Origin: Owenia fusiformis
Taxonomy: Eukaryota; Annelida; Polychaeta; Sabellida; Oweniidae
Assembly: GCA_903813345.2 (NCBI GenBank)
Contig: CAIIXF020000007.1
Coordinates: 2,609,730 to 2,673,729 of the forward strand
Reading direction: 5' to 3'
Length of the DNA: 64,000 nt
Below, in pieces: positions 26,401 through 37,145 of this stretch. Each line of letters begins with the position of its first letter. Positions within the stretch are counted from its first letter, which is position 1. The position numbers and the translations under genes are program-made. The notes under the pieces are model-generated. The model was not told where the DNA came from and did no database searches. It worked only from the letters and a program-made list of their open reading frames with translations.

Positions 26401-29400
26401 AAAAAGATTATATTTTTAACACCAATGCAAAGATTGAACAAAAGGCACACTATTTCAATAATAAAATGTCATATTTAATGGGCCACTTCAATGTTTTAGC
26501 TTATCAAAAATATTTTGAAACATTAGTGATGTCACTAAGGTAACAAAAACGTTTTGAAAAAAATTGAATTTTTTTTTTCGATGTCAATCTTTTCTAAATA
26601 TGCTAGACTTTCATAAAAAACAATGTTGATTGTCTAACCAGGTTAAAAGGAAGAATAAATTATGTTTTAGATATCATTGTACCATTGGTTTCTATGAGAA
26701 CTAAAATTTTGAAATGCATTTTTCTCAGAACCATTTTCATGCACTGATAAGTTCATTTCTCGCTTGTTTATCAACCAATTTTCTTAATTTTTTCGGCAAA
26801 AAACATAGGAGGATGTATGCTATGCATTGGTATGAATTGTGGCTAATTAGAAGATATGAGTGACCTCTAAAATTTGGTTTTAAATAAATTCACAAATTTT
26901 GGAACAAAAAGTCTATCAAAAACCACTTTTTGAAATTAAAAAAAAAGTTTCACATATCACACTTTGATAACATTGGGTAAGACTACAATATAAGCCAAAG
27001 TGGTTTAAACTTTACATGGGGCCTTTAACAATCAGATTAATACTCATTTCTTTTTACTTTTTTTGAATTTGTAGTGGATTTGTAAAGCTATCATCGCAGT
27101 ATTTAACTATCTACAAACCACAAATTTTTTCTGGATGTTCGTAGAAGGCCTTTACCTGCATATGATGATAGTATGGGCGTACAAGTCGAGCAACATAAAA
27201 ACTAAGCACTATGCAGTGATAGGATGGGGTGAGTTGTTGATCACTTTTTAAATACGAGAATATCTATGATATGGATGCTATCTGTAATATAAAATACAAT
27301 TGAGATATATTATTTATAATTCAAGACATTTGTTTTGAAATCTGATGCAATAGCCAGTGAAGACGACAAAGTTCAATAACTGATGCCCGTAGAGATGTAT
27401 ATTGACATACTCATATAGGTAAATCATTGGAAGGATGTATTGTTTCATTGAACATATTTACTTTTAGGTTCATGCAATTAAACTGTGATGTATTGTCTGC
27501 AATATATCAGATCTCTAACACCTTGGGTAAAATAACCATCTCATCCATTTGTATTGAGGTACTAGTAGTTATAAAATGGCAAACGATGACTCCATCCTTT
27601 GATACATAAACAATAATTTGACGAGTGCTCAGCTAGAGGTTATGTACAGAGTGACTCCAAAAACATTACCCTATAACATATTTTGTATACATGTTTTTCC
27701 AAATACCTGTATTTGCAGGAATCCCTATTATTTTTATAATATTATGGATCTGTGTGAAATCTCAAATTGAGGATACTGTGTAAGTATATAAAAACTACTC
27801 CAGTTTTAAAAGCTTCTAAAAATTAGGTTTCCTCGACCCACCTTTGTCTTGAAAATACAAAATATCTAAGAAATAGTCAATGAGACAAGATGAATCGGGG
27901 AGACTGTTTTCAGAAGCAAACCTAACTTACAATCCTCTTCAAAGGTTTGGCAATCGAAAGCGTCATTTTAAACCAGTGTATGCTTGTTTATGTTTGGCGT
28001 TTTACAAATTCACCAAAATCATTAAGTGCAGACCTTGTGTAACAAGATTCAAACATAAACATGGTTAAACACACTGTCCAATGTGACTTTTCGGTTGATA
28101 GACTTATGAGGGGGAGGGGTTGTATATTAGACAGCTATATCATTTCGGTTTTTACAAATATTTGCTTATAGGTCTTCCAACTTTCTTTATCATAGCATGG
28201 GCTACGGTGAGAGCCCGCTATTATGACATTATTGAGTAAGTAGTGATCCATCATACTTGCATGAATCTTAATTAGTTGTGCCATTGTTCTAATTCTATCT
28301 GATGTCAATGAAATGATCGATTCGGTGGTGCATCTTTGCAGCTTATTATTAATAGATGGCGTATTTGCGGTAGCTTGTGACCGATGCATATTCACTATAA
28401 TACAGGGTGTCCATATTGTCTCTTTACAATTACAATACAAAGTCTGTGAAAAGTGGAAATATACTTTATGGACACCCTATATATAATTGCAGGTTATGTC
28501 TCCTAGAAACAACATCCAGTGTGGAACGAACGTTTTTGGAAGCCCAACTGTTCTGGGCTACCCAAGTGTTTTTGAAAATTAAGGCTCATTTATCCATAAA
28601 TGAAAGATTTTTCTTTAATTGGACCACTGCTTGAATATATTGATATATTCTATTTAGATATTCTACTGCACCTGAGTGTTCCATGGTGCAAAAGTTGCAC
28701 ACCCGGGGATCTTGTTCAAGCAGAAGGGGCATGCACATGTATATATTGCTTAAAAATTAAGACCATGGTTTAACGAAAATATACCAATATTGAACCTCAA
28801 GAGGAGGGAAAACAAAGAGTTCAAAGATAACCTCAACTTCACTGGATATTTTTCCGAATAGAGATGACCCTCATCATATGGTCAAATGACATAGACGCTA
28901 ATAAAAACAAAATGTAGGCAAGGTGTGTCCAATACCAACCAATCAGAACACGCTATTTCACGGAACTGCATTCCGTTATATAACCAACAATAACGCATTT
29001 GTTGTATGACTGTCAAAGTGAGAACTTGGCCTACAGATTGAAATTGATGCTTTGCCAACTTGACCACGTGCAAAAAGTTTCATTGAAATGCATTGTGGCT
29101 GCTTCATTCAACTCAGTCGTTGTTTCCTAAACTTTGCATTCCCACTGCGCAATTGAAATAATTCAAAGATTTGGAAAAACACCTTCGATGGACTGATTCA
29201 GCACGCAACGCACTGAGTCCAGGGCTTAAATCCTTAATGCAAAATGTAAAACGCTTCGAATAATATAATCAGTTGAATGTGATGTTAATTGCTGATGTGT
29301 TTACCAATTTCACGCCAATATAAATATGTAAGGAATATGTTCCCATCGATTAAAACATCAAAATTGATGTGTGATAATTTAAAAATTAGATGGAGGAAAT

Positions 29401-32400
29401 TTTGACAATCGAAGGTGGTAAGCAAGAAAGGTAAATATGGGGTCATCTCTGAGCTCTTGGGGTTTCCCTCATCTTTTCAGTGCCTCCCTCCTGAAGGCTC
29501 GACAAAACAACTATGACATCTATAAACTGATACAATAACTTAATTTTGCTAAGGCTTGGAGTGTCAGTCATTTGTCGATGTGCCATGCACACTCTCTAGG
29601 TTTTGTGATTTAGTAAATGTTTGTGCCACTGCATGGGAACGTCTTGGAGAAGCAGTTTATCACAAAGTGTTGAATTGATGTTGATTGGTTAGCATGTGTC
29701 TAAATTTGTGATGACGTCAAATTGGGTCAACAAATATAATATCATAAATTACATCACAAGAAATATAACCTTTGATTTAAACGCATACCTTTTCATAATT
29801 ACAAGATCTATTCTGATCAAAACAGAATAAAATATTCATATCCATGAAGAAACGTCCTTTGTTCTAAAATCATCAAATTATAGCTTTTGTTTGAAATTTG
29901 TACCCCCATGCTATCACTATTGATTCTATTTTTGTGGATTAAAATACATCAATATAACGCTTTACTATGTAATTACAGATGTTGGTTGCCAATGAAAAAC
30001 TCACAAATACATTTCATCTACATCACACCAGTGCTGGTCGTTTTATTTGTAAGTATAGAATTAGTTACCGTATATATTATAGTTAGTTAGTTAAATATTT
30101 ATTATAGTGTCACAGGCTATACAATATATGAGACATATGATTTACAAAACAGGCAATAGCCCCCAGCCGTCTCCGGCTTATGAGACACTTTATATCAATG
30201 AATTTACTGTGATTGTTGCAATTTCTTTGTTCGATTCAGTCCATTGATTGTCCAGTTTCGATATGATTAAATGGTGAGTCTATGTTATTAGTTTAAATAT
30301 CAAACTAATTACTGTGTACATATATGTCGACATTAATCTGTGCCATATGAATTCAAAAATGAGTCAAATGTTTTTAGTTATTACTCAAGTCGCACAAATA
30401 AGTCAATGTGTTTCTTTTCTTTACAAAATATAATCCTATGGTTTTTCTTGGTTCAGTAGTTCTGCGATGAAACAAGCTTATTAGCCTATAACTTACAATC
30501 TAATTGATGCCATAATCGTGTACATAGGCAATATGCAGTTGTCGAATATCCAAGATCGACTGGATGTAAACAAGGGTATTACTGAATTAAAGTTACCCAA
30601 GGCAAAATACACATGTCAGTTGTTATGCCTTTGTGTATAATTTATCCACAATCCTAATGTGTGTGTGTGGGGGGGGTTGATAGTCATTTTGGAGAACCGG
30701 TCATTTTCCTGAGAGAGCGTACTAGATATTCCTGCTGTAGTTGTTCCCTAGTTTTCCTGGTGTCAATATAAACATTGCGGTACTTTGTGGAGTGTCTAAG
30801 GCGATGTTTCGATTTCAGTATGCACATTTTATCTCTATGTGATGTCAAGGCTACAAACACGATACCTGATCGGTCCTGTTGAGATTGTAGTCTTTTGACA
30901 CCATCAGGGGTAGTTTCAATTTTGTCATCCATCAATAGTTCATCAAAAATATCATTCACAGTTTGAGCCAAGTCCGACGTTTGATCCAAATTCTTAATCA
31001 CAATACAGTTGTCCTCAATTTCAATCGCATTTGAATTCACAGAATCAGATTTGTCTTGATTTTCCAAAATATCCAAACGAGCGTGCATATTATCAATGTT
31101 ATCACGTAAAATACTGATCTCAGTGTCAATCTTCAACTTTACCTTCGTTATGTGGCTGTCTAAAATATCCACAAATTGTTGTCGCTGTAAATCCAGTTGT
31201 TGTACTAGACGGTTCGTACTATCCATCAAATCCTCCACCTTTTGTTGTAATGCAACTATAACTGTCATTATATCATCTGTAGTAGTTGTGTTGTTATTGC
31301 TGTTCAAATTTGAAATTTTACCAGTTGTGGAAAGATTACTTGTGGAAGCCATATTGGATTTGGCTACATTTTTTGTTGGTCCTTTTGAAATCTTTGGAGA
31401 TTGTCCTGTTGTTTCTGGTTTAGTTTTCCTTGAATATTTAGACTTCCCCATAGTCTTGGTACCTTTATACAATAGTCCAATGGGGTAATTCAGGAAAATT
31501 CTACATAAACACTGGCAAATTTGACAAAATCTTGAGACAGTTTTATACAGTGTGTGCAGTGATTCAATGACCTTGACCTATAATATGTAATATATTATAC
31601 TTACATACTAAAGAATATACATGTACTATTAAAATTTGAAAAAACATAATGAAGCCTCATTATAAATTTATGATATATTATATCCCGATTCCACAGATCT
31701 TGTGCTCAATAGGCAATGGTAAAGACTTATTTTGTATATTTGTTATAATTGTAGATAAATATTATTTTCCTATCGACAATTGTTTGGGTCTTAGTTCTAA
31801 AGATACGAGCATCACATTCCATTGAAACACGACAATATAGGTAAGTTATGTAACAGCTAAAATCACTTACAGGGTCCCCCTGCTACAACTGAAAGCGAGT
31901 ACCTATTGTGATATACCATTGGACAGATCATACAAAGTTACGTTAACTAACCTGATGTCTTAATATTTAGTGTGCCCTCCTCCAGCAGATTGTATTGCGT
32001 CAAAATTAGAAGGATGTGACCTCAGCAATACATAAAAAATTAGTGTTTTTCGCATTCCACTTCTTACAAAAAATCGTCACCACTATCCATTGCCCATCAG
32101 TATACTACACATCTTTTCTGATGCCAGATACGCCACATTGCAATGTTTCTAGGTCTTTGGTCACCTCAGATGATAAAATGTGGCAATTTGTGAAATAGAT
32201 TGACAGATATCAGATATATGCCAATCAACATAACTGTGGTTGATCTTTCCAATGATATATCACACTAGAAACCACTAAGGACAGGATTATTGGACACCCT
32301 GTCTTTTAATCACTAATTATTAGTTATATGCACATATCTAAATTTTGAACAACGCAACCAAAGATAAGGAGTAGTATACTTTGAAAGAGCAAAAATACCT

Positions 32401-35400
32401 ATTATTCTAAACCAAAGGATATAAGGTTAGACTCCCATTTCCCATAAACCTTTCCAAATTGTGGTTACAGTTATTAATTACGTAGCAATGTCTATAAGAT
32501 AAATTAAATACAATGTGTATCTTTATTGCTAAGAACTTACACCTCGAAATAATACTGTTCACCGATGTACATCAAATTCAAATTTTACAAGATACATAGC
32601 ACAAAATAAGCATCTTTTTCCTCCAGGAAAGCTGCCAAATCCACTCTGATACTCTTTCCACTTCTTGGTCTAACATATGTGTTGTTCATCACTCCACCCG
32701 GCGATGATCCGGGAGTCAACGCAGCCTTCCTCTATTTCAACGCAATTTTACAGTCTCTCCAGGTAAGGGCTTCCCAGGGGTTACATGTATTTAATGTGAA
32801 TCATTGATGGTTATACAGTTAATAAAAGGTGTTAAAGAACATTTAACAGCGTTTCTACTGATCACTATATTTTGTGAAATTACAGTATAATAGTAACCTA
32901 ATATAATTAGAATTATTGTTCCGCGTATAATTGTGAATAGTGTGGGAATATTCTAAGTATTTGCTGCAGTGGCATATAGTAAAACATAATTTTCATCACA
33001 TCGTACATGATAATCACAGTGTTGATGTTATTTCATTTATTTCCAGGGATTCTTTGTCTCGCTGTTCTATTGCTTTTTAAACGGAGAGGTTAGTACAGAA
33101 AAGGAGTCAGTAAATAGCATGATAGCACAGTAGTTGATAAGTTGAAATTAAAGGTCCCTTTATTGGTTTAATTAATGATCCATATCTTGTTTTCAAAACT
33201 AAGGAAATGTTTGTGACATTGAAAAGCTTGGTATTAATTTTCAAAAAGGCCAATATTTTCGAATTTCTGCCATTTAAGGAACAAAAGTTTAGATTAAATC
33301 AAACAATGTGTAATGATCATTTTATACATACACGAAATCTTAAAACAGTATATATTTCACTGGTCAGTATCAAGCGCACCGAATATCAGTTATCTTATCA
33401 ACTGTAAAAACCCTAGGGTTCCGATAAGCTTCCCGTATAAAACAATATGGCTGCTCCAGGCGAGTCAACTGGATCAGTCCATTTTTAAGAAATAGGGGGG
33501 ATTTTGTAAAATCCAGTTGATTGAAATTGTCTTGGAGATAAAGTAATCCGTTTATAATGATTCTAAAAACATTATTGAGAGAATGATTGTTCAAAGAATG
33601 CATGTACAACAGCCAATATAAATGTATGTATTAGAACTGCTTTGTTTCATTTCGAGGATATTTCATATGCCAAGCTGTGTACTAATACGTTATGTGGAAA
33701 GGAGCACGTGGGTTATCGCAAACAATTTCAGAAGGTTATATCTTGGATTATGAGTATTTTCTGACAATGAAGACAAGTTTATCTTTTAGATCAATTCATT
33801 ATCTCAAAGAAAATTATGCACAGTAATGATAAATTCAAACAAACTCGGAGATATTTAACTAGCAATTAACCCATCAACACACTTTTTGACCCCATTTTGA
33901 AGATGTTGACCCCATTTTCACCAAAAATGCAATCATTTTTTACAATGTTTAATGCATTACTATTCTTTATTTTGATGTATCAAATAGTTCTTGAAAGAAA
34001 AACTTAATTGCATTAAGATAAGTGTTCCCCATGTTATTTCTCCATTGAAAAATCTCATGCTATCCATTGGTTTCAGTTCATTTTGGTCATCCAAATTGAA
34101 TATCCTTAAAGTCCCTGGAGCAATCAAATTTTCCTTTTAGGAAATCGAACATATGCATTCAACAATATAATAATAGGTTGCATTTTTGGTGAAAATTAGG
34201 TCAACATTTTTGAAAAAGTATGTTGATTGGTCCATTGCCCCTTCAATATCACTTAGGTCTGATTAACTAAATTATCATTATATATACTTTTCTTGAAGAT
34301 AACGAATGGATCTAAAAGATACACCCATGTTCATGATCAAAAAATATTCATAATTCAAGTTAGAATCGTTTGAAATTGTTTGCGATAACCTACGTGCTCC
34401 TTTAGATGCCAATTTTTCCTTATTACAAACACATAGAAGATACCAAAACTTCACCCATAAATGTGAAATTGGTTTGTCAAGATAAAAAATCTCCCTTTTA
34501 TAAATGTGTGACCGATCAATAATATAATAATGCTATATAAGAGTTAGAGGTATAAAGTAGATTATTTCGATGAAAACTAAAATTATCGAAATCGACACTT
34601 CCCGTCCACCATCTTTGATGCGAAGGTAACGGCCGTTACCTTCGCTTGATACTGACCCCGTACCGTGTATTTCTCTGAAATACTTTCCTGTGCTTATCAA
34701 TTATACTCTCGCTTAATTTTCAACCAAATATCTTTCACTGGTTTAATAAAATAATAGATGAGCCCTGCAGCTTAACTTTACATTAAACTTTACATGGAAC
34801 CTATATTTTTACTTCAAAGTTCTTCGTTTATTTTCGGATAAATGTGTCTTTTAAGTATTCCTAGATTGTATAGTGGTTTTACTTCAGATTTTGTTTTAAC
34901 CTTAGTGGGTTTATTTGTTATATTTCGTTGTATGTATAAAAATATCGCAAGAAACCAAATATTCAGTAAAAAATGAAAATTGGGAGAATAAAATTAGAGA
35001 AAAACATAATGGCAAGATGAAAATTGAGAAATTGTATATACAGATGCTATCCCAAATTGTGATTCAATTCAATTCCTCTGTTTATTACATTTCAGGTGCG
35101 GAACGTTTTAAAACAGAGATATTACAGATGGTTGGACCAAAGGACTATAGGTGGCGGCAATAGTCGCATGTCAGTGACTCAGATAGAGGCTAAATCAGAT
35201 TGTGAGTCTCGAAGGGCCTCGAGACTGAACTCAGCCATATCTATAAATGGTAGATTGGATATACCAAAACGAAAATCTAGTCAAGCAAGGTCCAGTGTAT
35301 CAACCGGTACTACCATATTAGAATTCTCAAATAAAACTGGTCAAAGTCAACCTTTCAAAATTGGGGAAACAACTCCACTCAAACAACAGACTGACGGGGA

Positions 35401-35554
35401 AACAACCCCACTTAAACCACAATCTGATGCGGTTATGGCAGTGGAGAGCGCACCGTCTTGTTCTGATGAAATGTTGCCAGTTATCCACCGAAATCAGAAT
35501 GGAAAGATAGACAGTAATGGAAACGATACAAATGTCCATCTTTGTGTTGAATGA
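11347..35554 (+). CDS. Secretin-family (class B) GPCR, CRF/diuretic hormone 44 receptor-like
   Basis: A peptide-hormone receptor of the plasma membrane, expected by family to signal mainly through Gs/cAMP. The assembled exons are 11347-11479, 21217-21351, 21834-21928, 23879-23982, 25366-25489, 27075-27228, one of 27719-27779 or 28172-28235, then 29979-30048, 31755-31840, 32627-32762, 33047-33088 and 35096-35554. Every junction is GT-AG and the phases agree, giving 533 codons with the second TM4 exon. Exons 2-3 carry the hormone-binding domain (YCNSSWD, CWP, PCP, NGTW, YKPC). Exons 4-11 carry seven membrane segments. Diagnostic motifs are LRCLRNTIH and FILRN (TM2), NFFWMFVEGLYLH (TM3), KIRAS before TM6 and FYCFLNGEVR after TM7. 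The RCLRN...FILRN pattern favours CRF/DH44 receptors over calcitonin-type ones. The tail is long and Ser/Thr-rich with RRAS and KRKSS sites. The ATG has an in-frame stop five codons upstream but no evident signal peptide. Confidence 0.9.
13735..14478 (-). mobile_element. Non-autonomous DNA element, family shared with 26190-27028
   Basis: The left end (TTAAAGGCCCCGTGTAAAGT, then CCACTTTGGC and TGTGATATGTGAAACC) is the reverse complement of the right end of the element at 26190-27028. Its right end (AAACTTTACTAGGGCAAAT) resembles the other element's left end. An internal block containing GTGATGTCAC also matches. Both copies are AT-rich with no protein, and each lies in an intron of the GPCR. 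Confidence 0.72.
14577..14855. repeat. 72-bp tandem repeat, about 3.8 units
   Basis: The unit contains TGCTATACAGACATTCACAA and ATCAGTTTATTTGTAGATGT, with starts 72 bp apart (14641, 14713, 14785). The first unit is more diverged. Being 24 codons long, the unit keeps a plus-strand frame open, but no start, acceptor or known domain supports translation. Confidence 0.9.
16673..17213 (-). pseudogene. Possible decayed coding sequence of unknown family
   Basis: Two adjacent minus-strand frames read like one broken protein. Positions 17213-16989 give NLAFDIGVTKLL, SLSITKDIMYNTEILDE and KIDIKRNEFCAKDIGR; positions 16885-16673 give SFNTIVNRETLLDAADMFC and MLDRYIVENMKDIVALI. The residue mix is protein-like rather than repeat-like, and the frames would join through a frameshift near 16900-16990. 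I recognise no family. It may be a remnant of a mobile-element protein or chance. Confidence 0.25.
18447..18735 (+). mobile_element. tRNA-derived SINE
   Basis: The head has internal RNA polymerase III promoter boxes: TGGCTCAGCTGTAAAG resembles box A and GGTTCGATTCCC matches box B. CCCTAT...ATAGGG recalls an acceptor stem. A GC-richer tail follows (GGCTTGTTATCCTAGAGCTC..., GTGGGATGAGTCGCC). The tail has no tRNA meaning, which favours a SINE over a working tRNA gene. A related tail (AACAAGCCAGATA on the reverse strand) lies inside the foldback at 53283-53772. Confidence 0.7.
19086..19173. mobile_element. Short foldback element
   Basis: The ends TGTATTGCTACTGAGA and TCTCAGTAGCAATACA are perfect inverted repeats around about 56 bp. 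No coding capacity. Confidence 0.7.
19194..19315. mobile_element. Short foldback element
   Basis: The ends GTTATAGAATGATTTGAAG and CTTCAAATCATTCAATAAC are inverted repeats with one mismatch. A second inner pair (ATATATTCTG / CAGAATATAT) makes most of the 122 bp able to fold. Confidence 0.72.
19344..19512. mobile_element. MITE with terminal inverted repeats and a 10-12 bp target duplication
   Basis: The ends AAGGAGGATTGGCTCCCAG and CTGGGAGCCAATCCTTCTT are inverted repeats. The direct repeat GTGTTCGCCC flanks the element on both sides (19334-19343 and 19513-19522). A target duplication of this size is typical of Mutator-like elements, which is inference. A related end (GGAAGCCAATCCTCCTTG) is at about 36297-36314. 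Confidence 0.8.
21217..21928 (+). other. Hormone-receptor domain exons (exons 2 and 3 of the GPCR)
   Basis: Exon 2 is 21217-21351 and exon 3 is 21834-21928. Together they encode the cysteine-rich extracellular hormone-binding module. Exon 2 has YCNSSWD, TCWPTT and APCPPT; exon 3 has LCLPNGTW and DYKPC. The class B Trp/Cys pattern and three glycosylation sequons (NSS, NAT, NGT) are visible. The exons join within an AAA codon (phase 1), and exon 3 ends on a codon boundary before the TM1 exon. Confidence 0.9.
23071..23293. mobile_element. MITE with 32-bp terminal inverted repeats
   Basis: TGTACACTCCCCTCCGTAAG...CAACCGG at the left is matched in reverse by CCGGTTGCC...ATGGAGGGGAGTGTACA at the right. 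It lies in GPCR intron 3. A diverged copy of the same end pair lies at about 27923-28129. Confidence 0.82.
24428..24562. mobile_element. Short foldback element
   Basis: The ends ATACTGTTTGTCGCAAACT and AGTTTGGTTGAGACAAACAG are inverted repeats, with a further inner pair (GACGTTT / AAACGTC). It lies in GPCR intron 4. Confidence 0.7.
26190..27028 (+). mobile_element. Non-autonomous DNA element, about 840 bp
   Basis: The ends TTAAAGTCCCCGTCTAAAGTTT and AACTTTACATGGGGCCTTTAA are imperfect inverted repeats. The interior is AT-rich with poly-T/poly-A tracts and no protein. It lies in GPCR intron 5, ending 46 bp before the TM3 exon. Same family as 13735-14478. Confidence 0.75.
27719..27779 (+). other. 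Alternative TM4 exon, version a
   Basis: Bounded by TTTGCAG and GTAAGT. It reads G-IPIIFIILWICVKSQIEDT-V in the phase left by the TM3 exon (one base carried in, two carried out). It keeps the Gly-X-Pro start and the conserved TM4 Trp. At 61 bp it is exactly one codon shorter than version b and is followed by the same ECL2/TM5 exon starting CWLP. Confidence 0.85.
27923..28129. mobile_element. Diverged MITE between the two TM4 exons
   Basis: TTTGGCAATCGAAAG at the left and CTTTTCGGTTGATAGAC...GGGGAGGGGTTGTA at the right resemble the ends of the element at 23071-23293. The copy is too diverged for a clear boundary. Confidence 0.5.
28172..28235 (+). other. Alternative TM4 exon, version b
   Basis: Bounded by GCTTATAG and GTAAGT. 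It reads G-LPTFFIIAWATVRARYYDII-E in the same phase as version a. The AWA core and the YY near the end are closer to the CRF receptor TM4 pattern, so this may be the ancestral form. It is 64 bp long. Confidence 0.88.
28398..28482. mobile_element. Very short foldback element
   Basis: ATACAGGGTGTCCATA at the left and TATGGACACCCTATAT at the right enclose about 50 bp. The ACAGGGTG terminus recurs in the window at 57704 and 63114. Confidence 0.6.
30090..31490 (-). mobile_element. Probable non-LTR retroelement fragment carrying an ORF1-type gene
   Basis: The unit comprises the 262-codon minus-strand frame at 30684-31472 and about 590 bp of 3' sequence. That sequence ends, on the minus strand, in an AATAAA followed by short TTAA/AACT repeats near 30090-30110, as the 3' ends of some LINE families do. 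No reverse transcriptase or endonuclease frame was seen, so the element would be partial or dependent on another for movement. Boundaries are approximate. It lies antisense in a GPCR intron. Confidence 0.5.
30684..31472 (-). CDS. Coiled-coil plus RRM-like protein, retroelement ORF1-type
   Basis: 262 residues, intronless, lying antisense in the GPCR intron between exons 29979-30048 and 31755-31840. The first 75 residues are rich in Lys, Ser, Thr and Asn. Residues about 70-135 form a likely coiled coil (VALQQKVEDLMDSTNRLVQQL, IDTEISILRDNIDNMHARLD). Residues about 150-250 look like an RNA-binding fold (CIVIKNLDQT, VKRLQSQ, GIVFVALTSHRDKMCILKSK, YRNVYIDTRKTREQLQQEY). Coiled coil plus RRM-like fold is the layout of ORF1 proteins of non-LTR retrotransposons and of many orphan single-exon invertebrate genes. 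A second ATG at 31451 (MGKSKYS) could be the start. The frame is intact, so it is either recent or retained. Function is inferred only from layout. Confidence 0.6.
   Translation of the reverse strand: MYKGTKTMGKSKYSRKTKPETTGQSPKISKGPTKNVAKSNMASTSNLSTTGKISNLNSNNNTTTTDDIMTVIVALQQKVEDLMDSTNRLVQQLDLQRQQFVDILDSHITKVKLKIDTEISILRDNIDNMHARLDILENQDKSDSVNSNAIEIEDNCIVIKNLDQTSDLAQTVNDIFDELLMDDKIETTPDGVKRLQSQQDRSGIVFVALTSHRDKMCILKSKHRLRHSTKYRNVYIDTRKTREQLQQEYLVRSLRKMTGSPK
33697..34404. mobile_element. Foldback element with about 34-bp terminal inverted repeats
   Basis: AAAGGAGCACGTGGGTTATC...AACAATTTCA at the left pairs with TGAAATTGTT...GATAACCTACGTGCTCCTTT at the right, with one mismatch. The interior (about 640 bp) is AT-rich, has a short direct repeat (TTGACCCCATTTT) and no protein. 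It lies in the last GPCR intron. Confidence 0.83.
34620..34645. repeat. Perfect 26-bp palindrome
   Basis: The half-site GCGAAGGTAACGG is followed immediately by its exact reverse complement. It is unusually GC-rich for this intron. It could be a relic of a foldback element or a protein-binding site; nothing nearby decides. Confidence 0.85.
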
Positions 35555-36964
35555 TTGTACTGCGAGGAACATCAGTTATTTACATATTCGATATTCAACT
35601 TTCATAGACACAAACCGTATTATGTAGTGAATAATGCCAAGATTATGTTTTTGTAACATACTTAATACTATACTCAGTGTGTCAAAAAGCAGATGATATC
35701 TATTATTTATATTAAATTGTAAATTATTATTTATATTCAGGTCATTGAATGTAGTATATCTCAAGCATGATTTTGGTTCACTTTCACTTATTATTTATTT
35801 AAGTATGACTTACGTTACGAGGCAAAAACTAGGAACAATTGTCCATCTATTGGCTAGAAAACTGTATATACGGTCATCATTTAAAAGCACTGTATATACC
35901 CCATACACCAAGTCAGCATTAGCCTTATGAAATATATTCTCCAATATTATATAGTCAATTTTGGAAGTCCCGAAACTTTTGTTTATCTTTCTATTCAGAA
36001 GGAAATTATTAATATTGAAGAATCTGTAAATGCAGATGAGAGCTTCACGAATGAATTGCAAGGAGAATGACCAATCTTAACCTTATATCAACATAGAACA
36101 TGTTGTTATTTTCTGACATCACAATTGACTACATAGTGATCATAAATGATTTGAACTAATATTTTGACCCATGATTTTTCTAAGGAAATATGACCAAAAC
36201 TAGCGATTCAAATTCTGAAGTGAAAAAATGGCGACTGTTTGATTTTAAATTTTGTACATGACTCCATGTAAGGCAGAATATCGAGTTGAAACACTGGAAG
36301 CCAATCCTCCTTGTTAAATATATTTAATTAGAAGCGCTTGCCATCCTGAAAATGTCTCTTAGGATTTTATCGTTTTTCGTTTGTTCAAATTGAGAGCTGA
36401 GAAAAAAATTCTGCAACACAGACGATTAAGCTGTAGGGGCCATAGCATTTTATTAAAATGCATGAAATCGTGTAACCTGTCCATATCATGCACTTGTATT
36501 TATAACACTGGTGATCCGCTCGATTACGCTGGTTACCGAAACGGTGCATCACCAGTGTATAAGTTCAATACGAGGGAACTTACTATCTTTCAAGACAGTG
36601 GAATCAAGATTACTGTCAAACTAGATAAAATGTAGCATTCTTACTTATGGAATACAATTTGAGTTAATAAATATGCATATAATAAAAAGATATTTATCGC
36701 TAATTAATTATTATATTATTTATTCTTTCAACAACATAGTGATTATGTTAAAATGTCACAAAAGTATCCCGCTATGTTTGCTTCATAGTAATCAGTATAG
36801 CCTTATTAATATTTGCTTCATCCTAATTAAAATTACATTTTCTCTGTAAAATAGAGTTACTTCCTTGAAAGTGATTTTCTATCTGCGTTTGTAATTTGCC
36901 CAGGTAATTACGAGCATTTGCAAAATCAACTGATCAACCTATTTTATGGGAAATTCATTTCAAT
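35555..36964. other. 3' flank of the GPCR, no gene seen
   Basis: Contains the GPCR 3' UTR and flank. A fragment resembling the end of the MITE at 19344-19512 lies near 36297-36314. No exon with supporting splice sites was found. Confidence 0.5.
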
Positions 36965-37145
36965 ATGAATAAAATAGTGGCAGGAACTATTCATATTCAA
37001 ATGAGTTGGCCATAAAGAGCAATCAAACCGCCAGCCGAAAGCCGACTAGCTTAGGTAACATTCGCGAAATAAACTGCCGGCTGACGGATTATTTATGGCC
37101 AACTCCTTTAAATATAAATAGTAAACCTACCACTATTCTATTTAG
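36965..37145. mobile_element. MITE-like near-complete hairpin
   Basis: AAATAGTGGCAGGAACTATT...GAGTTGGCCATAAA is matched in reverse by TTATGGCCAACTC...AAACCTACCACTATTCTATTT. Inner blocks (CCGCCAGCCG / CGGCTGACGG) also pair, so almost all of the 180 bp can fold. Its right edge overlaps the start of the 541-bp duplication. Confidence 0.75.

Noticed and set aside
27719-28235. Both TM4 exons spliced together in one mRNA
   Set aside because: Their combined length of 125 bp would shift the reading frame and give nine membrane-like segments.
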